DNA of 46,036 bases from Xanthobacter autotrophicus (GTDB taxonomy: Bacteria; Pseudomonadota; Alphaproteobacteria; Rhizobiales; Xanthobacteraceae): NCBI RefSeq assembly GCF_030015065.1, contig NZ_JAIVFN010000023.1, forward strand, positions 1 to 46,036, written 5' to 3'. The notes beneath the pieces were generated by a model. That model saw only the letters and a program-made list of their open reading frames with translations, ran no database searches and was not told the origin of the DNA. This document shows, one piece after another, positions 16,283 through 24,000 of the stretch. Position 1 is the first letter of the stretch, and each line of letters begins with the position of its first letter. The translations under genes were made by a program, and so were the position numbers.

Positions 16283-17095
16283 CTATAGAGGCGCCTGCAC
16301 CTCGTAGGTCCAGACTCGGAAGGATTTCAGAACATGAGGTCCGAAGGAATTGATGAGAGGGACGTCAGCGGCGTCGCGTCCACGCGCGACCACAATCCGG
16401 CCAATTCTTGGAACATTGTTGCGCGGATCGAACGTATGCCACGCACCGTCGAGGAAAACCTCGATCCAAGCGCTGAAATCCATCGGATCGACGACCGGCA
16501 CACCGATGTCGCCCAGATGGCCATTCACGTAGCGTGCGGGGATATTGAGGCAGCGGCAGAAGGTGACCGCCAGATGCGCGAAGTCGCGGCACACCCCGAC
16601 ACGCTCATGGAAAGCTTCGAACGCCGTGCGTGTTGCGCGGGCTTGCATATAGTCGAAACGGATGTGGGCATGCACGAAGTCGCAGATGGCCTGCACCCGG
16701 CTCCAGCCACGCGGAATCTTTCCGAATATATCCCAGGCGATCTGGCTGAGACGATCCGTCTCGCAATAGCGGCTGCCCATGAGGTAGCCGAGACATTCAT
16801 CGGGCAGATCCGGCACTGGAGTTTCCCGGGCCTCGGGCACCACGGGGTCCGGCTTGCCGTCGTCCTCGATCGTGGCGTCGCCCCAGATCATGAGGTCGCC
16901 CGCCGGCGCGACAAGCCGCCGGCACCGGTTGCCGAAGAGGTCGCGATAGGTCGACACCGGCACATCCGGCGTCGTGAAGGTCGTCTCTTGAACCCTGATG
17001 TCGGCCGCGCGATCGTCATGGACCGACAGCAGGCACACCAACGCGGTTGGTTGTGTGCAGGTCAGGGTGATCTCGTAGCCGTAGCGGATCAGCAT
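16283..17095 (-). CDS. Transglutaminase-like (cysteine protease fold) protein
   Basis: Protein of 270 aa with an N-terminal beta domain and a transglutaminase core from about residue 145. The catalytic Cys is in ERVGVCRDFAHLAVTFCR, and the Asp region is GAWHTFDPRNN. Where many members have His in a HAW motif, this protein reads MDFSAWIEVF, with Ser before Ala-Trp. So either His is supplied elsewhere (for example WHTFD) or activity is altered. Bacterial relatives are thought to be peptidases or amidases rather than crosslinkers. It is in operon with small upstream genes and nhaA. Confidence 0.83.
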   Translation of the reverse strand: MLIRYGYEITLTCTQPTALVCLLSVHDDRAADIRVQETTFTTPDVPVSTYRDLFGNRCRRLVAPAGDLMIWGDATIEDDGKPDPVVPEARETPVPDLPDECLGYLMGSRYCETDRLSQIAWDIFGKIPRGWSRVQAICDFVHAHIRFDYMQARATRTAFEAFHERVGVCRDFAHLAVTFCRCLNIPARYVNGHLGDIGVPVVDPMDFSAWIEVFLDGAWHTFDPRNNVPRIGRIVVARGRDAADVPLINSFGPHVLKSFRVWTYEVQAPL

Positions 17096-17104
17096 CGTGC
17101 CGCC

Positions 17105-17374
17105 CTACCGGAAATCGGTGGCGGTCAGGGTGTTCGAATTGCGGCGGCTGTGGGAATACGCCTTGCGTGCAACATCATGGATGGATGCACGCATGGCATC
17201 GAACGCCGAAAGATATTGCGCCTCCGACATTCGCGCGCCCCGTGGCTGGCCTCCTGCGAGTGCCGCGATCTCGACAAAAAACCGTATCTCGAACATGCCA
17301 TCATGACCGAAGAAGACAACCGCATTGCGCGCCTCATCGAAGCTCCGGCTCGGATTGAGGAAAGCCACTGTCAT
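17105..17374 (-). CDS. DUF1488 family protein
   Basis: Small protein of 89 aa matching the DUF1488 pattern: NPSRSFDEARNAVVFFGHDGMFEIRFFVE, then SEAQYLSAFDAMRASIHDVARKAYS. No function is established for the family, which is common in alphaproteobacteria. The ATG at 17374 overlaps the upstream stop by four bases (ATGA), arguing for translational coupling. The next gene starts nine bases after its stop. Confidence 0.75.
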   Translation of the reverse strand: MTVAFLNPSRSFDEARNAVVFFGHDGMFEIRFFVEIAALAGGQPRGARMSEAQYLSAFDAMRASIHDVARKAYSHSRRNSNTLTATDFR

Positions 17375-17688
17375 GATTGGCACGCGGCTACAACCGGCAC
17401 CAAGGCGACCGTTGGTAGCCCACTGCGGTCCTTTCTGCAGCTAGCGTAGCGTTCGGCGAGCGACAAACGGTTATCGCTCACTGCCCACCGCCAGAGGGCC
17501 GTCATCGTGAGTCGAGGCGTATCTACGCGGGGGAACACGGGATGGAGCGTCCGGGATCGATCCGCCTCGATCTTCCAACCGTCTTGATGGTCAAGCGTGT
17601 CGGGCGCCGGTGCTCCGCCCTCATTGTCCCAAACGCCAATCGCGAGGGCATGCTGTCCGAATTCGGTATTCGTCCCGGGAGCGTTCAT
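17371..17688 (-). CDS. Conserved-type hypothetical protein, small
   Basis: Protein of 105 aa, not assigned to a family. The N-terminus (FGQHALAIGVWDNEGGAPAP) and the segment KIEADRS resemble small hypothetical proteins I associate with rhizobial genomes, but the C-terminal half is irregular and may be diverged. It overlaps both neighbours by four bases (ATGA junctions), which supports it being expressed. No signal peptide or membrane helix is seen. Confidence 0.55.
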   Translation of the reverse strand: MNAPGTNTEFGQHALAIGVWDNEGGAPAPDTLDHQDGWKIEADRSRTLHPVFPRVDTPRLTMTALWRWAVSDNRLSLAERYASCRKDRSGLPTVALVPVVAACQS

Positions 17689-17927
17689 GGTAGTGACCTT
17701 TCATCCGGTGTTTCAAATACGCTGAACCTGTGAACATAAAGCTCGTTTCCGTCGCTATCGCTGATCGACATGGCGTCTGGCTGCTGCGGCATGTTGAGAG
17801 TTTTTGAAAGCCGCAGCGCGATCTCGATTGCATCATCGAGATTTGCGGCGTCCGCAGTCTCCCGACCAATGACAGCGTGCGCCTTGTCCGTTTCGCGGAT
17901 ACGGTAGAACTCGATCACGATCTTCAT
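17685..17927 (-). CDS. Hypothetical small protein
   Basis: Protein of 80 aa beginning MKIVIEFYRIRETDKAHAVIGRETADA, with an alternating beta-alpha-beta look (ISDSDGNELYVHRF near the end). I recognise no named family. Start ATG 17927 is 25 bp after the stop of the 50-aa gene, and its own stop overlaps the next start. Likely cytosolic. Confidence 0.6.
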   Translation of the reverse strand: MKIVIEFYRIRETDKAHAVIGRETADAANLDDAIEIALRLSKTLNMPQQPDAMSISDSDGNELYVHRFSVFETPDERSLP

Positions 17928-17952
17928 CGCCGATTCCCGACGCCACGCAGCG

Positions 17953-18105
17953 TCACGACCACCGCACTTTGCCTTTGGCGCGCTTGGTGTTTGTATTTGC
18001 AGCGAGTCTGGTTTGGCTGGCGAACGGGTCCGCTGACCTGGGGGCCGCCTTTTCCTGCGTCGGCTTTTTGGCCTCGCGATTGCCGCGCTTCTGTGCCTTA
18101 GCCAT
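17953..18105 (-). CDS. Very small basic protein
   Basis: Fifty residues, starting MAKAQKRGNREAKKPTQEKA and ending in a Lys/Arg-rich KRAKGKVRWS. It lies in the open space between two coupled genes and overlaps the upstream gene by eight bases. Its composition suggests nucleic-acid binding or an unfolded protein, but this is inference. Confidence 0.6.
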   Translation of the reverse strand: MAKAQKRGNREAKKPTQEKAAPRSADPFASQTRLAANTNTKRAKGKVRWS

Positions 18106-18400
18106 GACTGAACGTTCTCTCGATGAGAGTGTCGCCTTCGCTACCAGACGAAGTGCTCACCGGCTCGAGGTTATCCTGCGTCGCCACCCGTTCGTGACGT
18201 TCGTCGTCGTTGCGGATACGATATTGCGGAAGCTCTCCCCGCGACGGCAAGGTACCGGTAATGTGATAGATGCTGGCGCCTTGGGACCGCCGTATGAAGC
18301 CGCCCTTTAGCCGGACTGCCTGCCCCAAGGCGTAGAGATGGGTCGGGGTGTCAGGGCGCATAGGACGGGAGGTGCGTCGGGAAAGATTTGGAGTGTTCAT
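18098..18400 (-). CDS. Hypothetical small protein
   Basis: Protein of 100 aa, with ATG at 18400 preceded by AAGGA. A central segment (YALGQAVRLKGGFIRRSQGASIYHITGTLPSRGELPQYRIRND) looks like a small SH3-like beta barrel. The tail is acidic and Ser-rich. No named family is recognised. It overlaps the preceding gene's stop by three to four bases and the next gene's start by eight, so it belongs to the coupled series. Confidence 0.6.
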   Translation of the reverse strand: MNTPNLSRRTSRPMRPDTPTHLYALGQAVRLKGGFIRRSQGASIYHITGTLPSRGELPQYRIRNDDERHERVATQDNLEPVSTSSGSEGDTLIERTFSHG

Positions 18401-18660
18401 GATGTCTTGTTGTCCTTTTCGAGTGCGGCATCGAGGTCCGCTGCATTGATCGGCACCATCTGATGAGTCGACATTTTCACGCCGATCCCAGGCAGATGAA
18501 TGAATGAGCCAACGCGGTGCCACGCCAGTCGGGAGACGCCTTCAATAGGCTCCTCGTCATGGTCGACGCGATACTCCCCGGCCGGTTGCGGCTTATCAAA
18601 GCCAGGCAACAGAAAGGCGTTCTTGAAGTGGACGATGGCTTGTGTCGTGCGATTGGCCAT
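18397..18660 (-). CDS. Hypothetical small protein, first gene of the coupled series
   Basis: Protein of 87 aa starting MANRTTQAIVHFKNAFLLPG. The core GEYRVDHDEEPIEGVSRLAWHRVGSFIHLP is beta-rich, again SH3-like by eye. No named family is recognised. Its start at 18660 is the first of an uninterrupted minus-strand run down to nhaA, so the promoter should lie within 18661-18800. Confidence 0.6.
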   Translation of the reverse strand: MANRTTQAIVHFKNAFLLPGFDKPQPAGEYRVDHDEEPIEGVSRLAWHRVGSFIHLPGIGVKMSTHQMVPINAADLDAALEKDNKTS

Positions 18661-19282
18661 GATTGCGGGTCTCCGCAGGGCACAGGAATGACCGCGTGCC
18701 CGGTGTACCCATTCAGACTGGAACGTTCTCCAAACTGTCAGTACATCCGTGGTCAGTTCGGAGTTCATTCCAGAACTCGAATGGAGCGACATACCGCGCC
18801 GGACGGCGCATGCATTCGCTATCGAAAATTCGAAAGAGGATGGCGGGTCTCTGACACCGCAAAGCCACGGCCAAATCAACGAACCATATTTATATGGGTC
18901 TCGACTGAGTTCTAAACAAGGAGAGCGGTTCGCCTTGTTTCCGGTCGAGGACCGGGAACCGTTAGAGCTTGAGGACGAGCTGCTGTCTGATATCTAGTGC
19001 CTAGTCGGTCCCTCGCTCGTCTGAATCTCCGCCCTGGTCAGGAGCAAGCTTCGCAGTGGCGGTGGTCGTCGGCGACGAAATCGTGGTTTGCTGCTTCTCC
19101 TCTCATGAGTTTAACGTACTGATCTTGTCGGTGCATGCCGTAATCTGATGCAGATTGATTGTACACACATCACCTTTTCATGCAGCGAGCGCCGCCGTCG
19201 TAGCCTCGCATCCCACAGTGCTCGGCTGGCTGTTCGTCATAGCCGTGCAAAACGGCGCGCTGTTTGTTGCTGCTCTTCATTT
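18661..19282. other. Intergenic region, promoter side of the coupled operon
   Basis: About 620 bases of lower GC without a convincing gene. Short open frames on both strands show no family pattern. At 18720-18733 a palindrome-like GGAACGTTCTCC stands about 60 bp upstream of the 87-aa gene and could be an operator. Nothing else is seen. Confidence 0.45.
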
Positions 19283-19684
19283 TCAGATCGGAGGTTCCGC
19301 ACTGAGGGCACGTTGAATGGCCTGCACCAGGTCTCGATCCCGAAACGGCTTTTTCAAAACCACGGCGTTCGGCCATGATGCCTGCACGGCCCTGTCATCG
19401 CCGGTCACGAACAGGTGCGGGACAAAGCCACTTCGCAGTATTTCAGTAACCGCAGACATGCCGCTGCCGTGGCGTAGACCGGCGTCGACGATCATGAAGT
19501 CGGGCTTGTGGCGAGCTGCTGCGGCCACCGCGTCGGCTTCGGTCGTTTCGATCGCGCAGATTGTATGGCCCATCTCCATCAGAAGGTCAGCATACAGCAT
19601 TGCGATGAACGCATCGTCTTCGACCACCAGAACACGCGACGCCTTCCTCGGTGTAGAGATTATGCAGGAGTCACGCTCTGACAT
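19283..19684 (-). CDS. Stand-alone response regulator receiver
   Basis: Receiver domain of 133 aa with no output domain. The acidic pocket is VVEDD (residues about 20-24), the phospho-acceptor is D67 in FMIVDAGL, the Thr is in FVTGDD and the conserved Lys in LKKPFRD. Such single-domain regulators act by protein contact or as phosphate sinks. A natural partner would be the large hybrid kinase encoded about 1.4 kb away, but that is inference. The ATG at 19684 was chosen over one 12 codons upstream. Confidence 0.83.
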   Translation of the reverse strand: MSERDSCIISTPRKASRVLVVEDDAFIAMLYADLLMEMGHTICAIETTEADAVAAAARHKPDFMIVDAGLRHGSGMSAVTEILRSGFVPHLFVTGDDRAVQASWPNAVVLKKPFRDRDLVQAIQRALSAEPPI

Positions 19685-19808
19685 TTCGATCGCCCTGTGA
19701 TGGGATGTGGAGGCGCGCACCCTCGGACAGCCTCTATTAAAGAACCAAAAGCTAAACCGAGCGGGACGGCCTTTTCAATCGAAAGCCTCAGCCAGATGGC
19801 TGCGATCA

Positions 19809-19982
19809 TTAAATTCTGCCGACACCTCCGAGGCCGCCAAAAAGCCATAGCAGCACGAGAACGATAACAATCAAGCCAAGGACGCCGCCCAGTCCGGCGC
19901 TGCCATAGCGGCCGTGCGCGTAGTAGCCTCCACCGCCGCCGAGCAGAAGGATCACCACGATGATGATCAGAATCGTACTCAT
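19809..19982 (-). CDS. DUF3309-like small membrane protein
   Basis: Peptide of 57 aa: hydrophobic N-terminal helix (MSTILIIIVVILLLGGGG), a Gly/Tyr-rich turn, a second helix (GLIVIVLVLLWLF) and the terminal GRI typical of DUF3309-type peptides. A GGAG ribosome binding site lies about ten bases upstream of the ATG at 19982. Its function is unknown; such peptides often sit beside stress genes such as csbD and PRC-barrel genes, as here. Confidence 0.7.
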   Translation of the reverse strand: MSTILIIIVVILLLGGGGGYYAHGRYGSAGLGGVLGLIVIVLVLLWLFGGLGGVGRI

Positions 19983-20116
19983 GATCTGGTACTCCTCGAG
20001 ACGTTGATCGTTTCAGAAGAGCCGATCAGGAGCTCTGGGACTTCGTTTGTTCAATTCCGCGCAGGCAATGCACGGCGACATGCGATCACGATCGCGGCGC
20101 CGTGTCCCGCGGACCG

Positions 20117-20512
20117 TCATGTGCCGGTGTTGTACTTGAACTCTGGAAGCGCTTTCAGCGAGTCCTTGGTCGCGCCGGCCAGCACCATCTTCTTATCTTT
20201 CACCTGGATGGAGCTGAACGGCACCACAACGTATTTCGAGCCCACGCCCAGGAACCCCCCGACGGAGAGCACCGCGAAAGGCACCTTCTCGGAGGAAGTA
20301 ACGATCAGATCGTCGATCGTTCCGATAGTTTCGTTGGCTTCATTGACGACAGTGCTGCCCACCACCTTAGATGTCCGATAGCCCGTCGCCAGCGATGCGG
20401 GGTCGACCTTCGTCAGGGTGACAGTTTGGGGAGAACCCTGCGAAAACGCTGGACCGCCGAGCGAGGCCGCCAGGAGGGCGCTACCCGCTAGAATTTTGAT
20501 TGAACGTGTCAT
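20117..20512 (-). CDS. Exported PRC-barrel domain protein
   Basis: Protein of 131 aa with a cleavable signal peptide (MTRSIKILAGSALLAASLGG ... AFSQ, residues 1-25). A PRC-barrel-like domain follows: STVVNEANETIGTIDDLIVTSSEKVPFAVLSVGGFLGVGSKYVVVPFSSIQV. Likely periplasmic. PRC-barrel proteins bind partners or RNA in other settings; the role here is unknown. It has a clear GGAGCGA ribosome binding site. The CsbD gene is 89 bp upstream on the same strand. Confidence 0.85.
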   Translation of the reverse strand: MTRSIKILAGSALLAASLGGPAFSQGSPQTVTLTKVDPASLATGYRTSKVVGSTVVNEANETIGTIDDLIVTSSEKVPFAVLSVGGFLGVGSKYVVVPFSSIQVKDKKMVLAGATKDSLKALPEFKYNTGT

Positions 20513-20601
20513 TGGTCGCTCCTTTTGATCTGTCTTGTATTGGTCTGTTACGTGCAGCAGGCCGTCCGGGACGGAATGACGCCCCTGGCCGCCGCCTGCG
20601 C

Positions 20602-20772
20602 TTACTTCTTCAATGCGTCCTTCAAGCCGCCGATGGCGTTCTGAACCTTGCCTTGGGCCTTCTCGCTCTTTCCCTCGGCGGTCAGTTTCGCGTCACCGAC
20701 GGTCTTACCGGTCGTCTCCTTGATCGCGCCCTTCGTCTCCTTGGCCGCGCCTGCGATACGATCCTTGTCCAT
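20602..20772 (-). CDS. CsbD family stress protein
   Basis: Peptide of 56 aa: MDKDRIAGAAKETKGAIKET, then KTVGDAKLTAEGKSEKAQGKVQNAIGGLKDALKK. This is the standard CsbD pattern, a highly charged helical protein induced by general stress in several bacteria. Its biochemical role is unknown. It fits the stress theme of the neighbouring PRC-barrel and DUF3309-like genes. Confidence 0.88.
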   Translation of the reverse strand: MDKDRIAGAAKETKGAIKETTGKTVGDAKLTAEGKSEKAQGKVQNAIGGLKDALKK

Positions 20773-21080
20773 GTCGTCACTCCGCTTGTTAATACCCGCC
20801 TGGCGAAGCTGCCGGCCGGTGCGAGAATCCGAGCCATCTGGGGTCGGAAATCCAATTCACATTGGAAGGAAGCATATGGAGTACGCGGGTCCGCTGGCAG
20901 GCTCGGAATCTACTCAATCGCATGGCTTCCCGAGGGCGCTGGACCCCCATTAGCGATATTCGGTGGCCGTGGCAGAATGCTCTCGGATATACTACCTACG
21001 GATAAGCGGCGGCCGGTCCGGGAACATGTGGATTAACCTCAAATCGCACGCAGAGACCGCCGGGCGCGAAGGGAAGGCCA
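20773..21080. promoter_or_regulatory. Divergent promoter region of csbD-like and hybrid kinase genes
   Basis: About 300 bases without a gene between oppositely transcribed units. It contains a 21-base block (20897-20917, GGCTCGGAATCTACTCAA core) that recurs with one mismatch at 14839-14859, upstream of the glycosyltransferase gene. A GGGAAGG ribosome binding site precedes the ATG at 21081. No consensus promoter was recognised. Confidence 0.4.
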
Positions 21081-24000
21081 ATGCCAGGAAAAAACGGAAC
21101 CTCGGAGACGAAGGCAGGCCGCCGCCGTTCAAGGGGGCAGGCCTTGGTGGCCCGTGGGCCGCCGCATGCGTCAGCGGATTTTCCGATCGTCGGCATAGGC
21201 GCCTCGGCCGGCGGCCTGGAGGCTTGCACCAAGCTTCTCGGGGCCCTGCCGCCCGACAATGGCATGGCATTCATCCTCGTGCAGCATCTCGACCCGACGC
21301 ACGAAAGCATGATGGCGGAGCTGTTGGCTTATCGCACCGCCATGACCGTCGTGCAGGCCACCAATGGCATGCTGCTCGAACGCCAACACCTCTACATCAT
21401 CCCGCCGGGCACCTATCTCTCCGTCAGCAACGGCACTCTGCATCTCTCTGAGCCCGAAGCGCGTCACGGCGCCCGACTGCCCTTCGACTTTCTGCTGCGC
21501 TCGCTGGCGGAGGAATACGGGGAACGCGCCATCTGCGTGATCCTTTCGGGGACGGGCGCCGATGGCAGCCTCGGCCTGAAGGCCGTCAAGGAAAAGGGCG
21601 GTCTCGTCATCGCTCAGAATCCGGACGAGGCTGCCTTCGACGGGATGCCGAGAAACGCGATTCTGACCGGCGCGGTGGATCTTGTCCTGCCGCTTACGGG
21701 CGTCCCGGACGCGCTCGTCAAATTCCACCGGCGAATGGCGCTGACACGTACGGCTGCTGCGCCCGCCGATGGGAACACCGCTCCAGACTGGCTGCCGGAG
21801 ATCGTCGATCTGCTCCGGAAAAAAACGGCTCACGATTTCAGACTTTACAAGGAGGGCACGCTGCGGCGCCGGATCGAGCGCCGCATGGCCATGGCGTCGA
21901 TCGAAACCGACGACATCGAGCGATATCTTGATGCGTTGAGAAACGACGAAAAAGAGCTCAATCAACTGGCCTCGGATCTACTCATCAACGTCACCAGTTT
22001 CTTTCGCGATCCCAAGATATTCGATGTCCTGAGCCAAAAGGTCGTTCCCGATCTGGTCCGCAACCATTCCATCGATCAGCCGCTGCGGATATGGATCGCC
22101 GGATGCAGCACCGGCGAAGAAACCTACTCTCTCGCCATGCTCTTCCGCGAGGAAATCACGGCGGCGAAGCGGGAGATCAAGCTTCAGATCTTCGCCTCCG
22201 ACGTTGACCCCGATGCCGTCGCGACGGCCAGGGAGGGCCTCTATCCGGAAACGATCGCGGCGGAAGTGTCGGCCGCAAGGCTTACCCGTTTCTTCTCGAA
22301 GGACGAGCACGGCTATCGGATTTTGCCGGAACTACGTGCGACGATCGTCTTCGCGGTGCAGGACGTGCTGGCCGACCCACCCTTCTCACGACTCGACCTG
22401 ATCTCATGCCGAAATCTGCTCATTTATCTGCGTCCCGAGGCGCAGGAGAAGGTGATCTCGTTCTTCCACTTCGCCTTGCGAGAAGGCGGCATTCTCCTGC
22501 TGGGCAGCGCCGAGACGATCGGCAATTCCAAAGGGCGTTTCGAGGTCATCTCGAAGGCGGAGCGCATCTATCGACACATCGGGCGCGCCCGCCCCGGCGA
22601 GGCGGGTTTTTTGTTCGGATCCGCCGAGGGCGCGCGGCTACCCCTGCGCGCACCACAGGGTCAGACGCCATCCCGGCAAGTCGCGCTCGCCGAGGGGTGC
22701 CGCCGCCTCATCGTCGAGATGTATGCACCCGCAGCGGTGCTGATCAACAGCAAGCTGGAATGGCTCTATTCCCTGGGACCGACCGAACGCTACCTGCGCG
22801 TGCCCCAAGGCCATCCGAGCTACGATGTGCTCGCGATGGTGCGCCCGCATCTGCGGATCAAGCTCAGGGCGGCGATCTATCAGGCCATCCAGGAAAAGGC
22901 CCGTATCGTGATCCCGGGCGGACGGATGAACTATGAAGGCAAGCTTGGTTTGTTCGAGATCGCCGTGCAACCGGCCGTGATCGACGGGGAGGACCTGCTG
23001 CTGGTCTGCTTCATAGAGAGTCCCGCGACGGTCCATAAGCGAAGCCGGGCGGCTACCCCGCCCGATCGTGAATATGTCGCGGAGCTCGAGCAGCAATTGG
23101 AAGCGACACGAACGGAACTGCAAGCCGCGGTCCACAGTCTGGAAACATCAAACGAAGAACAGAAGGCGGTCAACGAAGAGGCCCTGTCCGCCAATGAGGA
23201 ATATCAATCGACCAACGAAGAGCTGCTGACGTCGAAGGAAGAGTTGCAGTCGATGAACGAGGAGCTCACGGCCCTCAACAGCCAGCTCCAGGAAACGCTG
23301 GAACGGCAGCGGACGACTGCAAGCGATCTCCAGAACATCCTCTACAGCACGGACGTTGCAACAATTTTCCTCGATCTCGATCTCGGCATTCGTTTCTTTA
23401 CGCCGGCGACCAAAGCGCTTTTCAACATCATTGCGACAGATATCGGCCGACCACTCGCCGATCTCAACTCGCTCGCCGACGACGGCGTTCTTCTCGCCGA
23501 TGCTCGCACGGTGCTGCAAACGCTCGCGCCGATCGAGCGGGAAATTCAGGCCAGGAACGGTCTATGGTATGTCCGCAGGATACTCCCCTATCGCGCCCAG
23601 AATGACGGCGTGGAGGGCGTCGTCATCACCTTTGCCGATATCACGGAGCGCAAACACACCGCTGATGCGCTGGAGGCCGCCAAGCGCGACGCGCAACAGG
23701 CCAGTATCGCCAAGTCCCGATTCCTCGCCGCCGCGAGCCATGACCTGCGCCAGCCGCTGCAAGCCATCAGCCTGATGCAGAGTGCCCTGACCCGGAAGAT
23801 TCGCGACCACAAGATAGAGGAAGCTATTGCGCTGGTGGCCCGTCTCGACGAAACGGCCGCCGCCATGTCGGGCATGCTCAACACGCTGCTCGATATCAAC
23901 CAACTCGAGGCCGGTACGGTCCATCCGGAATTCGTGAGTTTCCCTATCGGCGACATGCTGGAGCGGCTGCGCGATGAGTTCAGCTATCACGCCACAGCCC

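Noticed and set aside
18749-18997. 82-residue plus-strand frame in the 18661-19282 gap
   Set aside because: No recognisable family, no ribosome binding site and no coupling with neighbours. Left as intergenic.
19170-19376. 68-residue minus-strand frame with a CPQCGTSD motif before the receiver gene
   Set aside because: It overlaps the receiver gene's 3' end on the same strand, lacks a ribosome binding site, and the zinc-ribbon-like pair is not completed by a second CxxC.
11333-20800. General stress sigma factor (EcfG) promoters of the form GGAAC-16/17-CGTT
   Set aside because: I looked upstream of the cargo genes on the relevant strand and found only partial matches with wrong spacing. A scored motif scan could still change this.
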